The notes: generated by a model not told the origin, from the sequence alone. A stretch of DNA of 64,000 nucleotides from Pseudoramibacter faecis (GCF_036289405.1 NZ_JAYFFI010000002.1:1-64000); one strand, 5' to 3'. Numbered from the stretch's first letter, positions 17,390 through 26,458 are shown. A program made the numbers and translations.

Positions 17390-17417
17390 ATTATATCAGA
17401 AAAAAAAACGCGGTCAA
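17390..17417 (-). promoter_or_regulatory. Promoter of the rlmN-prpC-prkC-rsgA-thiN operon
   Basis: On the minus strand TTGACC (17417-17412) and a perfect TATAAT (17395-17390) are spaced 16 bp. Transcription would begin almost at the annotated rlmN ATG, which makes the mRNA nearly leaderless or points to a downstream start codon. Confidence 0.6.
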
Positions 17418-17427
17418 ACAAAGGGGC

Positions 17428-17457
17428 TTGTCCCGACCGCAGCCCTTTTGATACAAT
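17428..17457 (+). promoter_or_regulatory. Promoter of the pyrophosphatase gene
   Basis: TTGTCC and TACAAT are spaced 18 bp, and the -10 is extended (TGATACAAT). It runs divergently from the rlmN promoter with only ten bases between the two -35 elements, so polymerase binding on the two sides may interfere. Confidence 0.6.
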
Positions 17458-17481
17458 GGTTTCACCAAGGGGGATATTAAC

Positions 17482-19122
17482 ATGTCACAACCGATTCAAA
17501 CCGCCAAAACCTACGTCTTCGGCCATCAAAAACCGGACACGGATTCGATCTGTGCCTCGTTGGCCTACACCGCCTATAAAAAAGCGGTCGGCGACGAAAA
17601 CATCGTCGCCTGCCGTCTCGGCCCTGTCAACAAAGAAACCCAGTTTGTCCTCGACACCTTTGACGTCGAGGCGCCGCAACTCATCCAAAGCGTCAAGCCC
17701 CAGGTTTCGGACATCAACTTCAACAACAGCGCCATGGTCACCGAAAACGCCTCGGTCTATAAAACCATGGCTTTAATCGTCGACAATCCCGGCCGTTCGC
17801 TGCCCGTGGTCGATGCCGATCAAAAACTCATCGGCATCGTCTCGCTGCCCGACATCATGCATGCCTACACCGATTCTTTCACCGAGGATTTTCTCAAACG
17901 CGCCGAAACACCCTACCAGAACATCATCGACCTGCTGGAAGCCCGGGTGGTCGGCGATAACGGCGCCACCGTCATCACCGGCGATCTTTATGACAATTCC
18001 CAGCTCGCCAAGGATGCCATGCTGCGCCCGGAGGACGTCATCCTGACCACCGCCAACGACGGCGCCCTGCGCCAGGCCTTTACCTTCGGCAGCCGCACCA
18101 TCATCGTCTCGGACACGCCCGCCGGCACCACCCCGCCGATCCCGCGCAACTATGACGGGCTTGTCATCCTCACCCATAAGCGCCCCTTTCAGGTGATTCG
18201 CCTCTTGTCCCAAGGGATTCCCATCAAACGCTACATCAACCGGGATGCGGTCGAGTTCTTCATGCTGTCCGAAACCCTGGAAGATGTTAAAAGCAACATG
18301 GTCTCTTCGTCCCACAGCCGCTTTCCCGTCGTGGATGAAAACGGGCGCGTTATCGCCACCATCACCAAAAGTTCGCTGATCGATTTCGGCCGCAAAAGGG
18401 TGATCCTCGTCGATCATAACGAACGCACCCAGTCCATCGCCGGCCTTGACGATGCCGAAATCGCCGAGGTCATCGACCACCACCGCATCGCCGAAATCGC
18501 TACGGCCGCCCCCCTTTATATGCGCGTTGAGCCGGTGGGCTGTACCTGCACCATCATCACCAAAATGTTCAACGAAAAAGAGCTTGCCATCCCGAAGGCC
18601 ATCGCCGGGCTATTGCTGTCGGCCATCATCTCCGACACCCTGCTCTTCAACTCGCCGACCTGCACCGATCAGGATCGTGCCGCGGCACAGCAGCTCGGAG
18701 CCATCGCCGGCGTCAACGTGAAGGAATACGGCCGCAAAATGCTGATCGCCGGTTCCAACCTCAGCGATATGAGCGTCCAGCAGATCATCGGCGCCGACCG
18801 CAAAATCTTCACCATGGGGAACTACAAAGTCGCCGTTTCCCAGATCAACACCGGCGACTACAAGGCCCTGTTTGAACATTTGCAAGCGCTGCTCGATCAG
18901 ATGCGGGCCAACTGTGAGGCGGAGGGCACAGATCTCGCCATTTTGATGGTCACCGATATTGTGCTCGGCGGCTCGGAGCTGCTGGTAGCCGGCAAGCACC
19001 GAGAGCTGGTCCGCCAGGCCTTCGGCATCGAAGACGAGGACATCAGCCAGTTTTTCCCGGGAATGTTCTCCCGCAAAAAACAGGTGGTGCCGCCGCTGAT
19101 GAACGCCGCGGCCCTTTTGTAA
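17482..19122 (+). CDS. ppaC: Manganese-dependent inorganic pyrophosphatase with CBS/DRTGG insert
   Basis: This 546-residue family II pyrophosphatase has DHH-type metal motifs GHQKPDTDS at the N-terminus and EVIDHHR at about 328. A regulatory insert between them (about 70-300) contains two CBS halves and a DRTGG-like domain. CBS-PPases hydrolyse pyrophosphate and are inhibited by AMP/ADP and activated by ATP or dinucleotides. A GGGGGAT site precedes the ATG. It is coupled to the next gene by a TAATG overlap. Confidence 0.93.
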   Translation: MSQPIQTAKTYVFGHQKPDTDSICASLAYTAYKKAVGDENIVACRLGPVNKETQFVLDTFDVEAPQLIQSVKPQVSDINFNNSAMVTENASVYKTMALIVDNPGRSLPVVDADQKLIGIVSLPDIMHAYTDSFTEDFLKRAETPYQNIIDLLEARVVGDNGATVITGDLYDNSQLAKDAMLRPEDVILTTANDGALRQAFTFGSRTIIVSDTPAGTTPPIPRNYDGLVILTHKRPFQVIRLLSQGIPIKRYINRDAVEFFMLSETLEDVKSNMVSSSHSRFPVVDENGRVIATITKSSLIDFGRKRVILVDHNERTQSIAGLDDAEIAEVIDHHRIAEIATAAPLYMRVEPVGCTCTIITKMFNEKELAIPKAIAGLLLSAIISDTLLFNSPTCTDQDRAAAQQLGAIAGVNVKEYGRKMLIAGSNLSDMSVQQIIGADRKIFTMGNYKVAVSQINTGDYKALFEHLQALLDQMRANCEAEGTDLAILMVTDIVLGGSELLVAGKHRELVRQAFGIEDEDISQFFPGMFSRKKQVVPPLMNAAALL

Positions 19123-19919
19123 TGCGCCATGCCCACTGTGCGCGCCGATGGTGCGCCGCCATCGCGGCTATCGCGCTTTGCCTCGCAACCTCCGGCTGCA
19201 GCGCGATCCATCTGGGCAGCCGCCCCATCAACCGCGAGGCCGGCGTGATCTCCCCGGGAAAACGATCTGACTATCGCGACGGCCGTTACACGGCCGCCAC
19301 CGACACCACTGACACCTATGGCTTCGGCCAGCAGCTCATCCTCACCGTCCGCGACGGCATCATCACCCGGGCAGTCTTTGCCGAACGCAGGCCCGACGGC
19401 ACTGCCAAGGCCGAATCCGCTCTGCCCTGGCTCAAAAACAAAACCATCCAGAGCACCGCAGCCCTGCGCCAGCAACTGGTCCGCGATCTGATCGCGCATC
19501 AGAATCCCCAGGTTGACACCGTGACCGGCGCGACGGAGACCAGCAGCACCTTTCGCCGTCTCGCCCGGGCTGCCCTTCGCAAAAGCTCCGACGCCGACTC
19601 TTCGCCGGCCGTCGTTTCGCCCGCCCGCACCTACGCAGCGACGCTTTCTTCGCCAAATGCCGCCGGCATTACCTGCGAACTTCGCATCCGCTACCGGCAC
19701 GGCCGCATTTCCCGGATACACTTCCAGGAACACATGGACGGCAGGCCCCGCCGTTTCAGCAAGGCGCAAACCAAACAGCTCGACGGCTGGATGCAGTCGA
19801 CCAAAGCCGGCAATACGCTGAGTCCCGTGGGCGACAGCGCCGCCGACCGCGACCTGCTCGCGGATTACAACACCGCACTGGCCGCCATTCGCCAGCAACG
19901 GCGGAACTTTTCCATGTAG
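19122..19919 (+). CDS. FMN-binding domain lipoprotein
   Basis: This 265-residue secreted protein has a signal peptide with the lipobox LATSGC (Cys at about 26). An FMN-binding domain follows, with VDTVTGATETS at about 128, the type of site to which ApbE attaches FMN through a threonine. The second half (about 165-260) looks like a related domain that has lost the SGAT motif. Such flavinylated lipoproteins carry electrons outside the membrane in anaerobic Firmicutes. The pairing with a pyrophosphatase is unexplained. Confidence 0.8.
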   Translation: MRHAHCARRWCAAIAAIALCLATSGCSAIHLGSRPINREAGVISPGKRSDYRDGRYTAATDTTDTYGFGQQLILTVRDGIITRAVFAERRPDGTAKAESALPWLKNKTIQSTAALRQQLVRDLIAHQNPQVDTVTGATETSSTFRRLARAALRKSSDADSSPAVVSPARTYAATLSSPNAAGITCELRIRYRHGRISRIHFQEHMDGRPRRFSKAQTKQLDGWMQSTKAGNTLSPVGDSAADRDLLADYNTALAAIRQQRRNFSM

Positions 19920-19958
19920 CCAAAAGGCCCCCTTTCGAGATGAAAGGGGGCCTTTTGG
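19920..19958. terminator. Perfect 17-bp inverted repeat after the FMN-binding gene
   Basis: Arms 19920-19936 and 19942-19958 are perfectly complementary around a 5-base loop, directly after the stop codon. There is no T run on either side, so it is a strong hairpin but an atypical intrinsic terminator; it may act as a 3' stabiliser. Confidence 0.6.
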
Positions 19959-20090
19959 CTGTCGACAAAGCCCGAAGTCCATTGATATGCACTTCCTTTT
20001 ACTGGTTTTGCTCAGTAAAGGGTGACCCATATCATTTTGTGGGCAATGCGTTTTTTACGGAGATTATTAGGAATGTAAGGCGCTTCTTGT

Positions 20091-21181
20091 TTATGTGTCT
20101 TTTCTTTTTTGCTCGAACAGATTTCGCATATCTTTAATGCTGTTAACAAATCGCCACGTGTTGACAAATACACGGTACGGGTCCCTGGTGTGATCTTCGT
20201 AGCAGACGAAATCCGCCACGACTTTCATGGCGCCGATGATGCACATCGTTGGCAAAAAGTCGCGTTCTTCATCCGTTAATGGCCCAAGCGGACATTTGCG
20301 TTCGATCATCACATTATCGTAAATATTGACGAAACGCTGCATCTTTTCAAGCGGCACTGCTCCCCAGGTATCCGTGTTCCAGGATGCGATCGTTTGATAA
20401 CCCATCCAGGCGATATCATAAATTCGGTAGTCGTAATTACACCAGTCCATGTCAAAGATGGCGCAGACGTTATCTTCGTCATCAAACATCAGGTTGCCTG
20501 GATTTAAATCCTTATGGTTGATGCATTTTTTAAACTTTTCGAATGCTTTTTTAGTTCCTTTGAGCAGAAAATCGTCGTTTCGATCAGATAAGGCATTTCC
20601 CTTTCAAGATATTCTGTAAAACGACGGAAAATAGGCATCTGCTTTTTTTCCTTGAGCGCTTTCGGAAAATCGACGCGCCAGCGGTCAAACTGATCCTCCA
20701 AAGACGGCTCGTGACGGCCGCTTTCGACCGGCGGTTTAAAGCCATATCCCCAAGCGTGAAATTTCGCAGTAATCTCCGCGCAGCCGTTAAATGCGTTTTT
20801 GCTGAGATTGTTGAATTCCCAGGAGTAGGGTTCATTGCCCTTAATGACATTGAAGACGGCGTAGTAATGGGTCTGCCCTTCAAACGTTTCGTGCAGCCAA
20901 GTGGTTCCGTACTTGGTTTTGATGGGCAGAATGGTTTGAACCTCACCACAGACTTTTTCGGCTAAATAAGATTCAAATGCGTGCTCATACAGAATATCCT
21001 GCTTTTCTTCTGACAGGTTGTACTGACGGACGTACCAGTTGGTTAGCACGTCATCCTTGTTGGCCAGGGCGATAAAACTTTTATTGGTGTCGCCCATTTT
21101 TACTTTTGAGAGTGTCACGATCGTGCCGATATCGTATTTCGTTTCCAAGAGAATCTTGACGAAGGATTCTAAATCAGTCAT
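20091..21181 (-). pseudogene. APH-fold small-molecule kinase, split by a -1 frameshift
   Basis: Two open frames together encode one aminoglycoside-phosphotransferase/choline-kinase-fold protein of about 360 residues. The first (from an ATG at 21181, AAAGGTG site six bases upstream) covers the N-lobe. The second supplies the catalytic loop HKDLNPGN and the metal-binding DMDW. The change of frame must occur between 20584 and 20504. A single-base deletion near 20580 explains it most simply, because the downstream frame reads sensibly back to there. Two canonical -1 slippery heptamers (A AAA AAG at 20552-20546, T TTA AAA at 20534-20528) also lie in the zero frame, so programmed frameshifting is possible. 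It closes the aldolase-dehydrogenase locus, where a sugar or polyol kinase would fit. Confidence 0.75.
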
Positions 21182-21304
21182 AAATTTCACCTTTCTCTCC
21201 TTATGACGTTTCATTCTCAACAGAGACCGTGTGATGCTCCCCCACATCAACGGTCTCTTGTTTGATCATTTATTGATTTTTTAAATCTTCTTGTAGGATT
21301 TCTA

Positions 21305-22477
21305 TTATCGGTACGAACGTTCCAAAATGCCTTGAATATCCGCCACGGTTAACGGATCCGAATAACGGTCCATGTCCGCGATACCGGTATTATTGACGGT
21401 CATATCGGCTATTTTTGCGCAGTCTTCCTTTTGGATGCCGAAATTACTCATGGCAAGATGACGCATACCCGTGACATCAAGCAGGTGAATGAGACCATCG
21501 ACAAAGCTTCTGCCCGATTTGGCAAAATCGCCGCCCATAAAGCCGCCCATTTCGTCAAAGAGATCGGGGAAATAACCGTAAACGCGCTTATAATATTCTT
21601 CAGCCATCATGATTAAACTGGCGCCATGGGCGACGTTCGGGAACAAACCGCCTAAGGTTTGCGCCGTGATATGGTGTGAGGTGCAGTTGATGAGCGATTG
21701 GGTGTACCCGGCCAAAATATTTGCCGCGTAAGACATATTGACGCGCGCCTCCAAGTGATTGCCGTCTTCCGACACGACGGGCAGCCATTTCGCCACGGTG
21801 CGAATGCCGTCTTCGGAATAAATATCGACCAGGCGGTTTTCATGGTTGTTGGTGATATAGCATTCGCTCAGGTGAAAGAGGGCGTCAAATCCCTGATACA
21901 GCGTCAGCGCGTGCGGCAGTGAAAGCATCAGCTCCGGATCGATGAGCGAAATGGCCGGGAAAGCCGCTTCAACCGTGAAGTCGAGCTTTTCATTCGTTTT
22001 TTCGTTGGTGATGACAAAATACGGGTCCGTTTCCGTTCCAGTCCCACAAGTCGTCGTAATGGTCATGACCGGCGCTGCTTTTGTAATTTCTTTTCTGCCG
22101 CCGCTACCGGAATAGGCATAATCCCAAAGATCGCCGCCGTTTACGAGCATGGCAGCCGCCGCCTTTGCCGTGTCGATACTGGAGCCGCCGCCAAGGCCGA
22201 TGAAGAAGTCACAGCCTTCTTGCTGGGCAATGGTTTTAGCTTCCATGACGTATTTGCGCATCGGATTAGGCGTGATTTTATCGTAGACGACACTGTCCAC
22301 GCCGTTTTCCTTTAGCAGCTTAACAACTTTCTGCTGGATGCCGAGCTGCGACATTAAGCCGTCAGCCGTGACAAAAATCATGGCCTTCTTGCCAGGCAGT
22401 TTCATATCCGCAAGTTCTTTCAAACGGCCCGCTCCGAATACGACGCGGGTGGGCGTGTAATGATCAACTTTAAACAT
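21305..22477 (-). CDS. Iron-containing alcohol dehydrogenase
   Basis: This 390-residue group III alcohol dehydrogenase has the NAD-binding GGGSSIDTAK motif at about 96-105 and the metal-ligand region SHHITAQTLGG...VAHGASL at about 262-282. Relatives include lactaldehyde:propanediol and butanol dehydrogenases. Next to a class II aldolase it could reduce the aldehyde released by aldol cleavage to an alcohol, regenerating NAD+. The substrate cannot be read from sequence. Confidence 0.9.
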   Translation of the reverse strand: MFKVDHYTPTRVVFGAGRLKELADMKLPGKKAMIFVTADGLMSQLGIQQKVVKLLKENGVDSVVYDKITPNPMRKYVMEAKTIAQQEGCDFFIGLGGGSSIDTAKAAAAMLVNGGDLWDYAYSGSGGRKEITKAAPVMTITTTCGTGTETDPYFVITNEKTNEKLDFTVEAAFPAISLIDPELMLSLPHALTLYQGFDALFHLSECYITNNHENRLVDIYSEDGIRTVAKWLPVVSEDGNHLEARVNMSYAANILAGYTQSLINCTSHHITAQTLGGLFPNVAHGASLIMMAEEYYKRVYGYFPDLFDEMGGFMGGDFAKSGRSFVDGLIHLLDVTGMRHLAMSNFGIQKEDCAKIADMTVNNTGIADMDRYSDPLTVADIQGILERSYR

Positions 22478-22498
22478 GATGGTTATCCTTTATCAGGC

Positions 22499-23131
22499 TT
22501 AATCCAAGCTCAGCAACATCTGGACTTCTTCTTCGGGCAGGTCCGCGTAATGACCGCCGTCCACAAATTTTGCAATGGTCAAAATCTTCGCTGCGTTTTC
22601 GACGGATTCAAGTTTGTTGCAGGCGGCGAAAACATCTTCGCCGACGGAAAGCACGCCGTGGTTTGACAACAGCATGATGTCGCGGCCTTTGTTCAAAATC
22701 GGCTTAACACCCTTGTAAATATCGTCGGACCCCGGACGGCCGTACGGCACGACTTCGACGACCTTGTGATCCCAGATCATTTCTGCATGGCATTTGGATT
22801 CAATCGGCTTGCCGCACATGGCATAAGCCGTCATCCATGCCGGATGCGCGTGGACGACGCCGTTAATATTATCGCGCATCTTATAAACGGCCGCGTGCAT
22901 TTTCAGTTCGGAAGAGGGGGCGAAAATGCCGGAAATCTGATTGCCGTCTTCATCAATGACACAGATTTTCTCCGGCGTGAGCGTCACCTTGCTCTTGCCC
23001 GAAGGCGTGATGTAAAGTAGGCCGTCTCTTTTAATGGAAACATTGCCTTCAAAAGCGTTGGCTAATCCCTTGTCGTCCAGCCTTTTTGCAACGGTAATAA
23101 CGTCGCGAATTGCTTCAAAATCGATACCCAT
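22499..23131 (-). CDS. Class II aldolase / adducin family (fuculose-phosphate aldolase-like)
   Basis: This 210-residue protein starts at the ATG at 23131, which has AAGGAG six bases upstream; the longer frame has no support. The zinc site is recognisable: HAHPAW supplies two histidines, LSNHG the third, and SSELKMH carries the catalytic glutamate. The family cleaves sugar-1-phosphates to DHAP plus an aldehyde (fuculose, rhamnulose, 5-deoxyribulose or methylthioribulose phosphates) or epimerises ribulose-5-phosphate. Flanking kinase and alcohol dehydrogenase genes favour aldol cleavage. The substrate is unknown. Confidence 0.88.
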   Translation of the reverse strand: MGIDFEAIRDVITVAKRLDDKGLANAFEGNVSIKRDGLLYITPSGKSKVTLTPEKICVIDEDGNQISGIFAPSSELKMHAAVYKMRDNINGVVHAHPAWMTAYAMCGKPIESKCHAEMIWDHKVVEVVPYGRPGSDDIYKGVKPILNKGRDIMLLSNHGVLSVGEDVFAACNKLESVENAAKILTIAKFVDGGHYADLPEEEVQMLLSLD

Positions 23132-23177
23132 GGTTTCTCCTTTTCCTTTTTCGTTATGCAATGAAATAATTGAATTT

Positions 23178-23543
23178 TTAGCAGTTTGACAATACAATAT
23201 TGACGCCCGTGTCCAAGATATTTTCAATGATCACCTTGCCCACATAGTACGGCGGCGTCGCCTGAGCCTTTTGAATGAGTGCCATCGCGTCAAAAACTTT
23301 GTTCTTTGGCATCGGCTTGTCAGAGCGCACCGGAATAATCGGGCGGCTGTAGTCTTTCGCCTTGACCGTGCTGGTTAAGGTTCGAACTGGGGAAATGTAT
23401 TCACTGCGCGCATACGCTTCACCTCGTTTGCAGGAAAAGCCCGTCATTTCGCTGATCTGCTTGCCATCGCCCTTGACCGTAATACGGCAGCTGGAAGGAC
23501 AGACGACACAAATGATTTCTTTTTCGTTCATGTTTTCGCTCAT
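23178..23543 (-). CDS. DUF1667 protein (GlpABC-like small Fe-S subunit)
   Basis: This 121-residue protein has an N-terminal CVVCPSSC cluster and a later FSCKRGEAYA cysteine, giving a four-cysteine site likely to hold an Fe-S cluster. DUF1667 proteins almost always follow an FAD/NAD oxidoreductase and a glycerol-3-phosphate dehydrogenase-like flavoprotein, as here. It is assumed to be the third subunit of that complex. GGAGG precedes the ATG. Confidence 0.85.
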   Translation of the reverse strand: MSENMNEKEIICVVCPSSCRITVKGDGKQISEMTGFSCKRGEAYARSEYISPVRTLTSTVKAKDYSRPIIPVRSDKPMPKNKVFDAMALIQKAQATPPYYVGKVIIENILDTGVNIVLSNC

Positions 23544-23545
23544 CT

Positions 23546-24820
23546 TTATGCCTCCGCGTTTCTCGTGACATTGACGACAATTTCACCGTCTGTTAATGCG
23601 TTGAGTTTGTTCGGCGCCACTTGAATGCGTTCGATTTCACCGGGGTTAACGTACTTCTTTTTAGCTTTGTACAGAACCATATCGCCGCAGGTCGCCTGAA
23701 TGGTGACGTCCTGTGTCGGCGCAAGTACGCGGAAATACATCTTGACCGGCACTTCCACAGAACCCACCTCGATAGACTGCGGCACCATGTAACGAACTAG
23801 ATTGCCGGGCTTTACGGGAATATATTTGATTTCTTCCGAATGTTTATTCATAGCGTACTTCGCGGCATATTTACCGGCGATTTCACTTTCTGTCGAAACA
23901 CTATCGACCAAATCGTTGACGTGAACGACGTTACCGCAAGCAAAGATGCCGTCAACCTTTGTCATCATCGTGTTGTCGACAATCGGCCCTTTTGTGACGG
24001 AATCAAGTTTAACACCGGCTGATTTGGATACTTCGTTTTCTGGGATCAATCCAACGGAAAGCAATATGGTGTCGCAATCAATATCGAATTCCGTCCCCGG
24101 AATCGGCTTTCGGTGTTCGTCGACTTCGGCCACGGTCACCTGTTTAACGCGCTTTTTCCCTTTGATGTCGACGATCGTGTGACTTAAATAAAGCGGAATG
24201 TCAAAGTCGTCCAGACATTGCACTCGGTTTCGAGTCAACCCGGCCAGATACGGCATCACTTCCACCACGGCTTTAACTTTTGCGCCTTCAAGCGTCATGC
24301 GACGCGCCATGATCATCCCGATATCGCCGGAGCCGACAATAACGATTTCGTTGCCGACAATGTGGTTTTGCACGTTGCAAAACCGCTGCGCTGTGCCGGC
24401 GGTGTAAATTCCCGCGGGTCTGCTTCCCGGGATGACAATCTGTGCTCTTGTGCGTTCGCGACATCCCATCGCTAAGACGATGGCACCGGCTTTAATTCGA
24501 ATGGCTCCGGTTTTATTCGCCGCGTGAATCCGATGTTCCTTGCCGTCGATGCTTAAGACCATGGTGTTCATCATCATCTCCACACCAAGTTCTTCATTCT
24601 TTTCGATGAAGCGGTGCGCGTATTCCGGACCGGCCAGTTCTTCTTTGAAATACTTCAGGCCGAACCCCGGATGAATACACTGTTCCAAAATGCCGCCGGG
24701 CCGAAAATCGCGTTCGATGATGACAACTTTTTCGGTTCCTTCATTTTTAGCCGCGGCCGCAGCCGCCAGACCCGCAGGACCGGCGCCGATGATCGCCACA
24801 TCATAATATAATTCGCTCAT
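23546..24820 (-). CDS. FAD/NAD(P)-dependent oxidoreductase (second subunit of GlpA-like complex)
   Basis: This 424-residue pyridine nucleotide-disulfide-type flavoprotein has IIGAGPAGLAAAA near the N-terminus for FAD and IVGSGDIGMIMARR at about 150 for NAD(P). The start at 24820 has AGGAG seven bases upstream. It lies between the glycerol-3-phosphate dehydrogenase-like and DUF1667 genes, the usual three-gene set in anaerobic Firmicutes. It probably passes electrons between the G3P flavoprotein and NAD(P). Confidence 0.87.
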   Translation of the reverse strand: MSELYYDVAIIGAGPAGLAAAAAAKNEGTEKVVIIERDFRPGGILEQCIHPGFGLKYFKEELAGPEYAHRFIEKNEELGVEMMMNTMVLSIDGKEHRIHAANKTGAIRIKAGAIVLAMGCRERTRAQIVIPGSRPAGIYTAGTAQRFCNVQNHIVGNEIVIVGSGDIGMIMARRMTLEGAKVKAVVEVMPYLAGLTRNRVQCLDDFDIPLYLSHTIVDIKGKKRVKQVTVAEVDEHRKPIPGTEFDIDCDTILLSVGLIPENEVSKSAGVKLDSVTKGPIVDNTMMTKVDGIFACGNVVHVNDLVDSVSTESEIAGKYAAKYAMNKHSEEIKYIPVKPGNLVRYMVPQSIEVGSVEVPVKMYFRVLAPTQDVTIQATCGDMVLYKAKKKYVNPGEIERIQVAPNKLNALTDGEIVVNVTRNAEA

Positions 24821-24831
24821 TTTATGTCTCC

Positions 24832-26280
24832 TCACGCTTTGTTTACTCTGGCCAGCATTTCGGATCCTGGCTCGTTCTTGCAGATCTCTTCTTCTATGAC
24901 GCCAAGTTCTCTAGCGAGGATTTCCACAACCCTGGGTCCGCAAAAACCGCCTTGGCAGCGGCCCATACCAGCCCGCAAGCGTCTTTTGATCGCATCGACC
25001 GACCGCGCACCGGGTCCTTTGTGGATGGCCTGAATGATTTCCGCTTCGGTCACGGTTTCACAACGACAGATGACATTCCCATAGCGCGGATCTTCCTTAA
25101 TGGCTGCGTCTCTTCCGGCTTCCGTCATTTCAGCAAACCGCTTGATGGCGGTGCGTTTGGCGTTCCAGCTTTCCTTTTCGACCATTTCAAGGCCTTCGTC
25201 GTCCAGAATTTCGGCCACGTATTTTGCGACGCCCGGTGCGGCGCTGACACCCTGATTGATGCCGACGGCTTCAATATAGCCTTTGCATCCGTCGACGGCC
25301 CGAATACGCCAATCCGTCTTCGGATAAATCGCCGGGCGCACGCCGCAGAACTGTGTGACAGAATCCATCGGATTGACGGCCGGAATCATCTTTCGGCAGT
25401 CGTCAATGATGCTGTCAAGCGTCGCCGCGTCGGTGCTGGTATCTTCCCGATCGTACATGTTCTCGGCGGATGGACCGACTAAGAGGTTGCCGTGCATCGT
25501 CGGTGTTAAAAGACGACCGCGACTGACCGGTGTCGGCAGCGGAACGATGATGTGCTCCGGCGTGTAAGGCAGGTTTTTATCCAACACGAAAAACTGTCCG
25601 GTTCTCGGGTAATTGTAATAATCACAAAATCCGACGGTATGTGCTAACTTGTCTGCGTAAATGGCGGCCGCGTTAATCGCAAAATGGCAGGCGATCTCGC
25701 CTTTGTCGGTCGTAACGGAAACCACCTGATGAGTGTGGTCGTCCGCATTGATCTTGGTCACGGTCGTGCCGAGCATCAGGTGAACGCCATTGTCCATTGC
25801 GTTTTCCACGAAGGCGAGCATCAATTCCATCACATCGACGATGGCTTCATTTGGAACGAGAAGCCCCCCGACGATATCCGAATTGATAGATGGTTCCATT
25901 TCGTGAACGCGCTTTTTAGAAAGCATCTGCACGTTGTATTCGCCGTTTAAAATGGCTCTTTTCTTGATCTGATGCAGACGCGTCATTTCATCTTCATTAT
26001 GTGCGACGTAGATCATCCCAATGCGCTTCATTTCCACATCGAGATCTCTACAAATTTGATCGTAGGCTTTGTTGGATGCCGAAGTCAGCCTTGACTCCAG
26101 AGACCCCGGTGTGGCATCATGCCCGCTGCAAAGTGTCGCGCTGTTACACTTTGATGCATAACCGCCGACATCTTCATTGCGATCAATGAGGGTCACATCC
26201 AACTGATAACGGGAAAGCTCTCGTGCAATAGCCGACCCCGTCGCCCCGGCGCCAATGATTACAACATCTGTTTGTTTCAT
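24832..26280 (-). CDS. Glycerol-3-phosphate dehydrogenase-like flavoprotein with BFD [2Fe-2S] domain
   Basis: This 482-residue FAD protein has a DAO fold with IIGAGATGSAIAREL at the N-terminus and a C-terminal BFD-like domain with CRC and RCQGGFC cysteines. The ATG at 26280 has AGGAG nine bases upstream; the extra 31 residues of the longer frame are Arg-rich and unsupported. Homologues oxidise glycerol-3-phosphate to DHAP. In this locus it could link DHAP made by the aldolase to G3P, or act on a related sugar phosphate. Confidence 0.85.
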   Translation of the reverse strand: MKQTDVVIIGAGATGSAIARELSRYQLDVTLIDRNEDVGGYASKCNSATLCSGHDATPGSLESRLTSASNKAYDQICRDLDVEMKRIGMIYVAHNEDEMTRLHQIKKRAILNGEYNVQMLSKKRVHEMEPSINSDIVGGLLVPNEAIVDVMELMLAFVENAMDNGVHLMLGTTVTKINADDHTHQVVSVTTDKGEIACHFAINAAAIYADKLAHTVGFCDYYNYPRTGQFFVLDKNLPYTPEHIIVPLPTPVSRGRLLTPTMHGNLLVGPSAENMYDREDTSTDAATLDSIIDDCRKMIPAVNPMDSVTQFCGVRPAIYPKTDWRIRAVDGCKGYIEAVGINQGVSAAPGVAKYVAEILDDEGLEMVEKESWNAKRTAIKRFAEMTEAGRDAAIKEDPRYGNVICRCETVTEAEIIQAIHKGPGARSVDAIKRRLRAGMGRCQGGFCGPRVVEILARELGVIEEEICKNEPGSEMLARVNKA

Positions 26281-26405
26281 TCTGCTTATCTCCTGACTAC
26301 ATATTTTGTCACGTGCACCGCGCCTCCGTCGTGCCGCAAATGACAACTTGACCAAAAGAATGTTGCATACCACAGTTGATATATGTGGATTTCTTTGACG
26401 ATGCT

Positions 26406-26434
26406 ACTTTAGCACGAAAAAAATCCCTTGTCAA
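26406..26434 (-). promoter_or_regulatory. Candidate promoter of the dehydrogenase-aldolase operon
   Basis: On the minus strand TTGACA (26434-26429) and TAAAGT (26411-26406) are spaced 17 bp. The -35 lies inside the terminator hairpin after the deoR gene, so opening of that hairpin and promoter use overlap physically. It would give a leader of about 120 nt before the ATG at 26280. Confidence 0.5.
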
Positions 26435-26458
26435 GACGTTTACACGCCTCGCAAGGGA
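26417..26458 (-). terminator. Terminator after the deoR-type gene
   Basis: On the minus strand two stacked stems (TCCCTTG with CAAGGGA, and an inner 6-bp stem with a GTAA loop) are followed by seven T residues. It separates the regulator transcript from the downstream catabolic operon. Confidence 0.75.

Noticed and set aside
18897..20030. 377-codon minus-strand frame opposite the pyrophosphatase and FMN lipoprotein genes
   Set aside because: It is antisense to two well-supported genes, Gly/Arg-rich as expected from high-GC antisense frames, and has no ribosome binding site.
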